A DNA stretch of 18,526 nt from JBCFBK01 sp038562555. GTDB taxonomy: Bacteria; Bacteroidota; Bacteroidia; Bacteroidales; Prolixibacteraceae. The notes beneath the pieces were generated by a model that saw nothing but the letters and a program-made list of their open reading frames with translations, searched no databases and had not been told where the DNA came from. Every line of letters begins with the position of its first letter. The first letter of the stretch is position 1. A program made the translations under genes and the position numbers. This document shows, in pieces, positions 6,810-13,849 of the stretch. The stretch covers positions 1 through 18,526 of the forward strand of contig JBCFBK010000076.1 of NCBI GenBank assembly GCA_038562555.1, in the 5' to 3' direction.

Positions 6810-9215
6810 TTAGTCTTTTTTTCCAAAGATATCCTTAAATACGTCCCATACTTTTTTCTTCTCTTTTTTTTCCTCCGGCACCCGTCTTTCCTTCAAATCC
6901 TCATCATCTCCGCGACGAGTTTCCCTGTTCCCAAAAATACCCTTGATGATATCTCCGATCTGTTGCCTTTCCAGCATTTCCCTGTATGGAGGAATATCCA
7001 GCTCTGCAAGCACATCGCCAGGCGGCTCGGGGAAATAGGCATATCGCATGTCCTTGTACCGCGGCTCCCGATAAAGTCGGTTAAAAAAGCCCCCCACGAC
7101 GGGTAAGGCCGTATAAGCGCCTTGTCCGTATGTTATACTCCGGAAATGGATGCCTGGAACTTCTCCCCCAACCCAGCACCCGGTGACCAGATCAGGACTC
7201 ATGCCGATAAACCAACCATCCGACTGGTCCTGCGTGGTACCGGTCTTTCCGGCAAAATCGCCCGTGATATTATAGCGGGAACGGATCGCCCCTCCCGTAC
7301 CACTGTCTACCACCGATTCCAGCATATGCACCAGGATCCGGCAATTCTCTTCATCGATCGATGTTCTTTGCAACGGGGGCCTTTGAAATTTTGCCAGCAC
7401 CTGCCCTTTACTGTCACTCACCGAAACAAGGTAATGAGGCTGAGGCCTTGCTCCTCCGTTTAAAATTGTGCTATAGGCAACAACCATCTCCCTGAGACTT
7501 ACTGAAGCAACACCCAACGCCAGAGACGGGAACACAGGAAGATCCCGTTCAATTCCAAGTTCATGCGCAACCTGGATTGCGGGCTCAATGCCCGTTTGCA
7601 TCAGCACGTCTACGGCGATCGTGTTAATCGACTGCGCAAGGGCGCCTTCCATTGAATAATAGCCTTCGTAATGATCGTGTGAATTGCGGGGTGACCAGTT
7701 CTGATAATCCGGATAAACCTTCTTTTCGTTGGGAAAATATTCATACGGGCTAATCCCGTTTTCCAGGGCTGCCAGGTAGATAAAAGGTTTAAAGGTTGAT
7801 CCTGCCTGACGTGCGGCATTCACGTGGTCGTATTTAAAGAACCGGAAATCGATGCCCCCAACCCATGCCTTGATTTCGCCGGTCGATGGCTCCAGAGCAA
7901 GAAAACCGGCATTAAGCATACGCAGATAATGCTTTAACGAATCGAGAGGCGTCGTTTGCATATGCTGGTCACCATTCCATGAAAACAGAGTTGTTTCAAT
8001 TTTTTTCCGAAACGCTTCCTGTATCTGCTGTTCACTTTTTCCGGCAGCAGCCATTTTTTTGTACCGCTCCGTCTGCTTCATGGCACGTTTCAAAATCCCG
8101 GGGTTTCTGTCCCAGGGTGCCGAATTTTTCCAATGGTTATCAAAAACTTCCTGCAGACTTTTCATCTGCTCTCTCACCGATTCTTCTGCAAAGGTCTGAT
8201 AGTCATAATTGACTGTTGTTGCAATCCGAAGACCGTCTGTATATAAATTGTAAGAATCACCGTTTTCTTTTTTGTTATTCATACACCATTTCAGTAATTC
8301 CGGCTTCATCAGTTCCAGAAAATAAGGTGCCGGCCCCTCATTATACGATATCCGCCTGTATTTCACGACAAGGGGTTTCGACTTAAATTTTTCTCCTTCA
8401 GCCTGCGATAAATAATTATGTTTGACCATCTGATTGATAACAACATCGCGGCGTTCCCGCGACAACTCAGGGTGGAGACGCGGATTATACCTGTTGTTTG
8501 CCTTCAGCATTCCAACCAGGACAGCCGCCTCATCGACCGTCAGGTCTTTGGGACTTTTACTGAAAAAACGCTCAGCAGCAACTTCAATTCCAAAAATAAA
8601 TTCACCAAAGGGAACGGTATTCAAATACAAGGTCAGTATTTCCTCTTTGGTATAAATCCGTTCAAGACGATAGGCTATTATTGCTTCACGCAATTTATTG
8701 ACAGGCATTGCAAAAAGCCACAGGTCGTTTCGCGGAAACAGGTTTTTGGCAATTTGCTGACTTAGTGTGCTTCCTCCGCCGGCGCTACGGTCCTGCAGAA
8801 GGATCGTCTTAATCAGCACACGAAACAAGGCTACCTCATCGATACCACGGTGTTCGTAAAACCGTGAATCTTCTGTCGCAACCAACGCATGTATCACATT
8901 AGCCGAAATTTCCTCATAGTTGACGTTACTTCTGTTTTCAACGTAATATCGTCCCAATAGCCTGCCATCCTCTGAGAAAACCTCTGAGGCCTGGGGATTT
9001 TTTACTTCGAGCAACTGCGCTGTACTTGGAACATATCCTAAAAAGCCAAAATAAACGGCGGTAAATAAAATAGCAAAAACGATCGCACCCAGTACGAGAA
9101 ATTTTATAAAAAACAATAGAATCCGCTGGGGGACAGATCGCTGCGATTTCTTTTTAGTTCTTGATTTTCTCCGGGTTGCGTTATCTTGCTTTTTCTGTAT
9201 CTTCTTCTGTGGCAT
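6810..9215 (-). CDS. mrcA: Class A penicillin-binding protein (bifunctional transglycosylase/transpeptidase, PBP1A type)
   Basis: This 801-residue protein polymerises and crosslinks peptidoglycan in the periplasm. A very basic cytoplasmic tail (1-30) leads into one membrane anchor (about 32-59). The GT51 glycosyltransferase domain shows ATEDSRFYEHRGID (113-126, catalytic Glu115) and GGSTLSQQIAKN (147-158). The transpeptidase domain has all three motifs: S473-TFK, S529-IN and K657-TGT. After about residue 740 the protein departs from the core. A short amphipathic segment DIIKGIFGNRE is followed by a highly charged linker and a near copy, DVFKDIFGKKD, at the very end. The ATG at 9215 precedes the basic tail and follows an AGGAG. 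A -7 box at 9233-9240 would give a very short leader. The gene is followed by clcA, which has its own promoter. Confidence 0.96.
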   Translation of the reverse strand: MPQKKIQKKQDNATRRKSRTKKKSQRSVPQRILLFFIKFLVLGAIVFAILFTAVYFGFLGYVPSTAQLLEVKNPQASEVFSEDGRLLGRYYVENRSNVNYEEISANVIHALVATEDSRFYEHRGIDEVALFRVLIKTILLQDRSAGGGSTLSQQIAKNLFPRNDLWLFAMPVNKLREAIIAYRLERIYTKEEILTLYLNTVPFGEFIFGIEVAAERFFSKSPKDLTVDEAAVLVGMLKANNRYNPRLHPELSRERRDVVINQMVKHNYLSQAEGEKFKSKPLVVKYRRISYNEGPAPYFLELMKPELLKWCMNNKKENGDSYNLYTDGLRIATTVNYDYQTFAEESVREQMKSLQEVFDNHWKNSAPWDRNPGILKRAMKQTERYKKMAAAGKSEQQIQEAFRKKIETTLFSWNGDQHMQTTPLDSLKHYLRMLNAGFLALEPSTGEIKAWVGGIDFRFFKYDHVNAARQAGSTFKPFIYLAALENGISPYEYFPNEKKVYPDYQNWSPRNSHDHYEGYYSMEGALAQSINTIAVDVLMQTGIEPAIQVAHELGIERDLPVFPSLALGVASVSLREMVVAYSTILNGGARPQPHYLVSVSDSKGQVLAKFQRPPLQRTSIDEENCRILVHMLESVVDSGTGGAIRSRYNITGDFAGKTGTTQDQSDGWFIGMSPDLVTGCWVGGEVPGIHFRSITYGQGAYTALPVVGGFFNRLYREPRYKDMRYAYFPEPPGDVLAELDIPPYREMLERQQIGDIIKGIFGNRETRRGDDEDLKERRVPEEKKEKKKVWDVFKDIFGKKD

Positions 9216-9232
9216 ACTCCTGATTTTCGTTT

Positions 9233-9240
9233 CAAAACTA
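9233..9240 (-). promoter_or_regulatory. Candidate -7 box for the class A PBP gene
   Basis: On the - strand TAGTTTTG matches TAnnTTTG exactly and ends 17 bases before the start codon, implying a leader of roughly 12 bases. There is no good -33 TTTG at the expected spacing. Confidence 0.38.
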
Positions 9241-9274
9241 CGAATAAATTAAAAAACTCCCTATCTTGATTTTC

Positions 9275-9307
9275 TTTGTCTGGCAAAACTTTTCAATAAT
9301 ATAATTG
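9275..9307 (+). promoter_or_regulatory. Possible promoter of the epimerase-like gene
   Basis: TTTG (9275-9278) is followed 21 bases later by TATAATTG (9300-9307), an imperfect version of TAnnTTTG. It sits about 33 bases before the GTG start at 9341, in an AT-rich gap divergent from the PBP gene. Weak match, tentative. Confidence 0.28.
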
Positions 9308-9340
9308 TAGTAGTAAATAAATCATACAAAACAGATACGT

Positions 9341-10207
9341 GTGAAAATTGCAATGACCGGTTCCAATGGATTCATTGGTAAGAAGCTCAGACTATTTTTT
9401 GAAAAAAAAGGACATCAGGTAACAGGGATCAGCAGATTTTTAATTTGCGGAAACCTTCAGGAGCTGGCATCATCGCTGGCAGAAAGTGATGCCGTTATAC
9501 ACCTGGCCGGCGCTCCGGTCATGCAGCGATGGACAAAAAAGAACAGACGAATCATTTACAACAGCCGGATTATTACCACCTGGAACCTTACCAGGGCAAT
9601 GAATCAGATGGATGCGGATAAAAAGCCCCGGGTTTTTATTTCAATTTCAGCCGTTGGAATATACAGATCCGGAAGAAGTCACGACGAACAAAGCATCAAT
9701 CTGGATCCGCATTTCCTCGGAAGGGTTGTAACCGATTGGGAAAACGCCTCGGTCGACCTGGATAAGCGTATCCGCAGGATAATCTTTCGTACGGGTATTG
9801 TTTTAGGGAAAGAATCAGAAGTTATCAAAAACTTATTGCCTTTGTTTAAAATGGGTCTGGGCGGCAAAATCGGCGACGGTAAACAGCCTTTTCCGTTCAT
9901 CCATACCGACGATCTGGAACAAGCTTTTTACGAAGGTATCGTCAATGAAACATACAGCGGCATCTATAATCTGGTGGCGCCCGATCAGGTAAATAACGAA
10001 CAATTTACACTGATGCTTGCCGGTAAGCTTAACAAACCAGCCTTCTTCAGCATCCCGTCCTTCGTCCTGAAAATCATCTACGGCGATGCTGCTGTAATGT
10101 TGCTTAAAAATCCTGAAGTAATCCCCCGACGGCTGGCCGATGCTGCTTTTCGGTTCCGTTACCCGACCCTTTCAGCCGCGCTTGATGAGATTCTGAAGAA
10201 AAGCTAA
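9341..10207 (+). CDS. NAD(P)-dependent epimerase-like protein, YfcH/TIGR01777 family
   Basis: The 288-residue cytoplasmic protein is an extended short-chain dehydrogenase-like Rossmann protein. It begins with the nucleotide-binding loop TGSNGFIG (6-13) and continues with IHLAGAPV (53-60) and the SRIITTWNL segment (75-83). The family signature SAVGIY (103-108) and FLGRVVTDWENAS (125-137) come next, then GDGKQPFPFIHTDDL in mid-domain and a C-terminal DUF1731-like region (PSFVLKIIYGDAAVMLL, FRYPTLSAALDEIL). A classical YxxxK dyad is not apparent, as in other family members. The true substrate is unknown for this family. The start codon is GTG at 9341; no upstream ATG gives a better N-terminus, and the glycine-rich loop must lie a few residues from the start. 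It is convergent with pckA. Confidence 0.88.
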   Translation: MKIAMTGSNGFIGKKLRLFFEKKGHQVTGISRFLICGNLQELASSLAESDAVIHLAGAPVMQRWTKKNRRIIYNSRIITTWNLTRAMNQMDADKKPRVFISISAVGIYRSGRSHDEQSINLDPHFLGRVVTDWENASVDLDKRIRRIIFRTGIVLGKESEVIKNLLPLFKMGLGGKIGDGKQPFPFIHTDDLEQAFYEGIVNETYSGIYNLVAPDQVNNEQFTLMLAGKLNKPAFFSIPSFVLKIIYGDAAVMLLKNPEVIPRRLADAAFRFRYPTLSAALDEILKKS

Positions 10208-10233
10208 TAGCTGTTAGTAGTGAGACGCAAGAC
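10202..10233 (-). repeat. Degenerate intergenic repeat, copy 2 (inverted)
   Basis: Read on the - strand, this contains GTCTTGCGTCT followed by ACTAACAGCTATTAGCT (10218-10202). It overlaps the last bases of the epimerase gene. The 17-base element matches 15 of 17 bases with the copy at 13724-13740, and the GTCTTGnGTCT part matches the gap at 4896-4912. Confidence 0.42.
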
Positions 10234-10280
10234 CGTTCTCCTTTTTCCTGCTGAGGTTTTTGCAGTTTGGCAATTTTTAT

Positions 10281-10317
10281 AAAAAAGTAGCCCTGCCAAA
10301 CGAATGGAAGGGCTACT
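10281..10317 (-). terminator. Intrinsic terminator of pckA
   Basis: A perfect 9-bp stem AGTAGCCCT (10286-10294) / AGGGCTACT (10309-10317) with a 14-base loop. Read on the - strand it is followed by a T-run (A6 at 10281-10286 on the + strand, then TATAAAAA). It lies just beyond the pckA stop. The + side tail is not T-rich, so its use by the convergent epimerase gene is doubtful. Confidence 0.9.
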
Positions 10318-10340
10318 CTTATATCAGTTTAATCTTAACC

Positions 10341-11945
10341 TTACAACTGAGGACCGGCAGCAACAAGGGCTTTTCCCTCTTCGTTATCGGTGTACTGCGC
10401 AAAGTTCTTGATGAAGCGTGATGCCAGATCCTTTGCCTTTTCTTCCCACTCAGCCTTATTTGCATAAGTGTCACGGGGATCAAGGATGTTAGGATCAACA
10501 CCCGGAAGCGATGTAGGAACAGCCAGATTAAAAATTGGAATTTGCTTTGTTTCTGATTTTTCAATTTCACCATTCAGAATTGCATCGATGATACCACGGG
10601 TGTCTTTAATGGAGATCCGTTTTCCGGTACCGTTCCAGCCGGTGTTTACCAGATAGGCTTCCGCACCGTTGGCTTCCATTTTCTTTACCAGTTCTTCACC
10701 GTATTTGGTCGGATGCAGTGCAAGGAACGCTTTGCCGAAACAAGCTGAGAAAGTAGGCTGAGGAGCAGTGACTCCACGTTCAGTACCAGCTAATTTAGCT
10801 GTAAAACCTGAAAGGAAGTGGTATTCGGTCTGTTCTTTCGTCAGCTTTGAAACGGGAGGCAGTACACCAAAGGCATCTGCACTGAGGAAAATTACCTTCC
10901 TGGCGGGTCCCGCTTTGGATACAGGCTTAACGATGTTGTCGATATGATAGATAGGGTAAGATACACGGGTATTTTCAGTCACCGATTTATCGGTGAAATC
11001 AATCTTTCCGTTTGCATCAACCGTTACATTTTCCAACAGCGCGTCACGTTTAATAGCATTGTAAATATCGGGTTCTGCCTCTTTGTCCAGGTTGATTGTT
11101 TTGGCATAGCAGCCTCCTTCGAAGTTAAACACGCCGTCATCATCCCAGCCATGCTCGTCATCGCCGATCAACTGGCGTTTCGGGTCGGTCGAAAGTGTGG
11201 TTTTACCAGTCCCTGAAAGTCCAAAGAAGATGGCGGTGTCACCGTCTTTACCAACATTGGCAGAGCAATGCATGGAAGCTATACCGCGTAAAGGAAGGTA
11301 ATAGTTCATCATAGCGAACATACCTTTCTTCATTTCACCGCCATACCAGCTGCCACCGATTACCTGCATTTTCTCAGTCAGGTTGAACACGGTGAATACT
11401 TCGGAATTCAAACCATGTTCCTTCCAGTTCGGGTTAGTGGTTTTTGAACCGTTCAGAACAACAAAATCAGGTTCGCCATAATTTTCAAGTTCTTCTTCGG
11501 TCGGACGGATGAACATGTTTTTTACGAAATGAGCCTGCCAGGCAACTTCCATGATAAAGCGAACTTTCAAACGGGTGTCGGCATTGGCCCCGCAAAAAGT
11601 GTCGACAACGAAAAGTCTTTTACCCGAAAGCTGATTGACAACGGTTGATTTCAGATCCTTCCAGACTTCAGGTGTGGTAGGTTTGTTGTCGTTGGGTGAT
11701 CCGGGAGAAGTCCACCAGATGGTGTCTTTTGTAACATCATCTTTAACGATGAATTTATCTTTGGGAGAACGGCCCGTAAAAACGCCTGTCATCACGTTTA
11801 TTGCTCCTAGTTCGGTCACCTGACCTTTTTCAAAGCCTTCAAGACCGGGTTTGGTCTCTTCTTCATACAACAGATCGTAAGATGGGTTATAAACAATTTC
11901 TTTGACGTCATTTATTCCGTACCTGGATAAATCTAAATTTTTCAT
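10341..11945 (-). CDS. pckA: Phosphoenolpyruvate carboxykinase (ATP)
   Basis: The 534-residue cytosolic enzyme interconverts oxaloacetate plus ATP with PEP, CO2 and ADP. In many fermentative Bacteroidota it runs in the carboxylating direction towards succinate (family knowledge; direction not visible here). ATP-type motifs are clear: the RSPKDKF substrate loop (59-65), GGSWYGGEMKKGMF (197-210), MHCSAN (225-230), the kinase-1a P-loop GLSGTGKTTLS (242-252) and the metal-binding kinase-2 region LIGDDEHGWDDDG (259-271). The C-terminal ADP/adenine-binding region includes NTGWNGTGKRISIKDTRG. Length and both ends are normal. It has its own promoter and terminator and sits downstream of xerD on the same strand, with a 28-bp palindrome in the gap. 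Confidence 0.98.
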   Translation of the reverse strand: MKNLDLSRYGINDVKEIVYNPSYDLLYEEETKPGLEGFEKGQVTELGAINVMTGVFTGRSPKDKFIVKDDVTKDTIWWTSPGSPNDNKPTTPEVWKDLKSTVVNQLSGKRLFVVDTFCGANADTRLKVRFIMEVAWQAHFVKNMFIRPTEEELENYGEPDFVVLNGSKTTNPNWKEHGLNSEVFTVFNLTEKMQVIGGSWYGGEMKKGMFAMMNYYLPLRGIASMHCSANVGKDGDTAIFFGLSGTGKTTLSTDPKRQLIGDDEHGWDDDGVFNFEGGCYAKTINLDKEAEPDIYNAIKRDALLENVTVDANGKIDFTDKSVTENTRVSYPIYHIDNIVKPVSKAGPARKVIFLSADAFGVLPPVSKLTKEQTEYHFLSGFTAKLAGTERGVTAPQPTFSACFGKAFLALHPTKYGEELVKKMEANGAEAYLVNTGWNGTGKRISIKDTRGIIDAILNGEIEKSETKQIPIFNLAVPTSLPGVDPNILDPRDTYANKAEWEEKAKDLASRFIKNFAQYTDNEEGKALVAAGPQL

Positions 11946-11995
11946 ACTGAACTTTTAATGATTTAATATTTCCACAAAACCTTTTACTCGACTGA

Positions 11996-12029
11996 CAAAA
12001 TTAATTTTTTTTCCCGATCGGGCCGGAAA
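11996..12029 (-). promoter_or_regulatory. pckA promoter
   Basis: On the - strand TAATTTTG (12003-11996) is an exact TAnnTTTG -7 box. TTTC (12029-12026) lies 22 bases upstream as a near -33 element. The predicted leader is about 45 bases. The 28-bp palindrome at 12076-12103 lies about 73 bases upstream of the -7 box. Confidence 0.5.
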
Positions 12030-12075
12030 GCCGGATTTAATTTACCGTTATTTATTGACAGGCAGGGTAAAACGC

Positions 12076-12103
12076 AGACAGGGTGTTAATTAACACCCTG
12101 TCT
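12076..12103. promoter_or_regulatory. 28-bp perfect palindrome between xerD and pckA
   Basis: The left half AGACAGGGTGTTAA is followed without spacer by its exact reverse complement, centred between 12089 and 12090. The next flanking bases (C and C) do not pair. In RNA it would form a 10-12 bp stem with a small AU loop. The tail on the xerD strand is GCGTTTTACC, so as a terminator for xerD (stop 71 bases away) it is only fair. As DNA it has the form of a dimer-binding operator upstream of the pckA promoter. The same gap also holds the 10-base palindrome ATCGTACGAT (12156-12165) and a TGTCTCTTAA direct repeat (12099-12108, 12169-12178). Confidence 0.6.
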
Positions 12104-12174
12104 CTTAATAATGTAAATGAAATATTGTTTTTCTAACGATGTTAAGAAATCATTAATCGTACGATAAATGTCTC

Positions 12175-13074
12175 TTAAGCGCGCGGATGGAAATGCGTAA
12201 GCGTATTCTTCAGGTAATCACGGTCCAGATGCGTATAGATTTCTGTCGTAAGGATCGATTCATGACCCAGCATTTCCTGCACAGCTCTCAGGTCAGCGCC
12301 TCCCGAAATCAGATGGGTGGCAAATGAATGTCTGAATGTATGCGGGCTTATTTTCTTACTCAAACCCACTTTTTCAGCGAGATTTTTAATAATGGTGAAG
12401 ATCATCACCCGACTCAACTTCTTTCCGCGTCTGTTCAGGAAAAGAACATTTTCACTCTCCGGACCAATTTTCAGCGATCTGCGGTAACCGTGAAGATAAT
12501 TGGTAATTTCTTCAATGGCCTTAGAACTGACGGGCACCAGCCGTTCCTTTTCAGCTTTGCCTTCCACTTTAATAAAACCTTGATCAAAAAAAAGATTGGT
12601 TACCTTCAGATTAACCAGTTCTGATACACGCAACCCGCAACTATACAGTGTTTCCAACATAGCTTTGTTACGCTGGCCTTCAGGCTTTGCGAGATCTACC
12701 CCGTCAATAATCAGGTCAATTTCTTCCATAGTCAACACATCCGGCAGCTTACGCCCTATCTTTGGGGATTCCAGGAGGGAGGTCGGATCATTGTGGATTT
12801 TACCTTCCATCAGCAGGTACTTGAAGAATGATTTGATCCCGGAAATCGTGCGGGCCTGGGTGCGGGGAGAAACCCCCCGTTCATTAATATATTCAATAAA
12901 ACCCCGCAAATGTGCAATTCTGACTTTCTCAGGTGTAAGCTTCTTAAAGTTCTCATCCAGAAATGCCATCAGTTTGTTGATGTCATTAATGTAGGCTGCA
13001 ATCGAGTTTTGAGACAAAGACTTCTCCAGTCTCAAAAACACTTCAAAACCTTTTTTACAATCTTCCCATTTCAT
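12175..13074 (-). CDS. xerD: Tyrosine recombinase XerD
   Basis: The 299-residue site-specific recombinase resolves chromosome dimers at dif, working with XerC and normally triggered by FtsK. The N-terminal SAM-like core-binding domain spans about 1-88 (SLSQNSIAAYINDINKLMAFL, RTISGIKSFFKYL). The catalytic domain contains Arg149 (CGLRVSELVNL), the beta-hairpin Lys173 (GKAEKERLVP), H245-TFR248 (HTFRHSFATHL), His271 (LGHESILTTEIY) and nucleophile Tyr280. Length and the ending THFHPRA are normal for a housekeeping Xer protein, and no integrase-type extension or mobile-element context is present. It is divergent from aroQ. The 55-base stretch before its ATG is very AT-rich, and no exact -7 box was found for it. 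Confidence 0.94.
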   Translation of the reverse strand: MKWEDCKKGFEVFLRLEKSLSQNSIAAYINDINKLMAFLDENFKKLTPEKVRIAHLRGFIEYINERGVSPRTQARTISGIKSFFKYLLMEGKIHNDPTSLLESPKIGRKLPDVLTMEEIDLIIDGVDLAKPEGQRNKAMLETLYSCGLRVSELVNLKVTNLFFDQGFIKVEGKAEKERLVPVSSKAIEEITNYLHGYRRSLKIGPESENVLFLNRRGKKLSRVMIFTIIKNLAEKVGLSKKISPHTFRHSFATHLISGGADLRAVQEMLGHESILTTEIYTHLDRDYLKNTLTHFHPRA

Positions 13075-13112
13075 AATTAATTCAATTAGTTTTTTTCTAA
13101 AAACAATTTAAA

Positions 13113-13120
13113 TACTTTTG
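13113..13120 (+). promoter_or_regulatory. Candidate -7 box for aroQ
   Basis: TACTTTTG matches TAnnTTTG exactly on the + strand, with a T-run rather than TTTG at the -33 distance. It would give a long leader of about 115-120 bases that includes the inverted repeat at 13148/13189. In such AT-rich DNA chance matches are likely. Confidence 0.3.
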
Positions 13121-13147
13121 ATCATATAAAATTTTGAAATTTTAAAA

Positions 13148-13197
13148 ACGTATTGAAAAGTAGTTTCTTCCCCAAGATTACATAATAATCAATACGT
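13148..13197. repeat. 9-bp inverted repeat upstream of aroQ
   Basis: ACGTATTGA (13148-13156) and its exact reverse complement TCAATACGT (13189-13197) are separated by 32 bases. In RNA this could form a long-looped stem; in DNA it could be paired half-sites about four helical turns apart. There is no other evidence of use. Confidence 0.45.
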
Positions 13198-13244
13198 AGA
13201 AATTAAGCGAAAGTTACTAGTTTTTTTCATAATACGCAAAAAAA

Positions 13245-13670
13245 ATGAAAATATTGTTAATCAATGGGCCTAATTTAAATCTATTAGGAAAACGAGAAAA
13301 AAATATCTATGGTGATTTATCTTTTGAAACATATTTCACTATACTCTGCCACCAATACCCGGGCATCGCGCTGGAGTATTACCAGTCGAACGTCGAAGGA
13401 GAGATTATCAATAAAATCCATGAAGTTGGATTTACATATGAGGGCATTATTATCAACGCCGGAGCCTATACCCACACGTCGGTCGCTATTCGCGATGCGA
13501 TAGCAGCTGTAAAGAGCCCCGTTGTAGAAGTACATATTTCCAATATCCTGACGCGGGAGAATTTTCGGCATAACTCGATAATCGGACCCGTTTGCAAAGG
13601 GAGTATCATGGGATTTGGGCTTGATTCATACAGGCTGGGCATCGAGAGCTTTTTGAGCAAGAAGACATAG
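13245..13670 (+). CDS. aroQ: Type II 3-dehydroquinate dehydratase
   Basis: This 141-residue enzyme catalyses the third step of the shikimate pathway, dehydrating 3-dehydroquinate; the type II form is a dodecamer. Family motifs are complete: INGPNLNLLGKRE (6-18), the catalytic loop Arg17 and Tyr22 (REKNIYG), QSNVEGEII (47-55), Asn71 in INAGAYTHTS, VEVHISN (94-100) with catalytic His98, Arg104 in the LTRENFR segment, and the C-terminal GPVCKGSIMGFG. The ATG at 13245 gives the standard N-terminus MKILLINGPN. The first 75 bases are unusually AT-rich. Divergent xerD and downstream pyk match an arrangement I recall from other Bacteroidales genomes; the 180-base gap to pyk suggests separate transcription units. 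Confidence 0.96.
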   Translation: MKILLINGPNLNLLGKREKNIYGDLSFETYFTILCHQYPGIALEYYQSNVEGEIINKIHEVGFTYEGIIINAGAYTHTSVAIRDAIAAVKSPVVEVHISNILTRENFRHNSIIGPVCKGSIMGFGLDSYRLGIESFLSKKT

Positions 13671-13723
13671 CGAAGAGAAAGGGTTTCAGGTTCCGGGTTA
13701 TTATATCAGTTCGCGGTTTTCTT

Positions 13724-13740
13724 ACTAACAGCTAAAAGCT
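13724..13740 (+). repeat. Degenerate intergenic repeat, copy 3
   Basis: ACTAACAGCTAAAAGCT differs from the inverted copy at 10202-10218 at only two positions. It lies in the 13671-13849 gap between aroQ and pyk, which also holds a related TTAACAGCTG at 13801-13810. Confidence 0.42.
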
Positions 13741-13819
13741 CATGGCGAACCGCTTCTTGTTTGCAGCTAATTTAAAGCAATCATAACCTTCGGTTTCCAA
13801 TTAACAGCTGCCAAAAGTC

Positions 13820-13827
13820 TATCTTTA
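13820..13827 (+). promoter_or_regulatory. Candidate -7 box for pyk
   Basis: TATCTTTA matches TAnnTTTG except for the last base and lies 22 bases before the pyk ATG. A TTTC at 13794-13797 is 22 bases upstream. Tentative. Confidence 0.33.
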
Positions 13828-13849
13828 GGCGTCCAAAATTATTTGTGAA

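Larger units (their letters stand above)
13081..13330. other. AT-rich island over the xerD-aroQ intergenic region and aroQ 5' end
   Basis: By direct count the 240 bases 13081-13320 contain 52 G or C (about 22%), against about 45-50% in adjacent coding sequence. The first 60 bases have only 8 G/C. The island contains the likely divergent promoters and extends about 75 bases into aroQ, after which codon use returns to normal. Confidence 0.7.

Noticed and set aside
12076..12103. The 28-bp palindrome as a dif site, since dif is also 28 bp and xerD is adjacent
   Set aside because: The arms do not resemble known XerC/XerD half-sites (no TTATGTTAA-like right arm), and dif is not a perfect palindrome and is normally near the terminus, not tied to xerD. 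The length match looks coincidental.
12175..13074. The tyrosine recombinase as an integrase of a mobile element
   Set aside because: Length, motif spacing and housekeeping neighbours fit XerD. There is no attachment-site repeat, excisionase, tRNA or cargo nearby.
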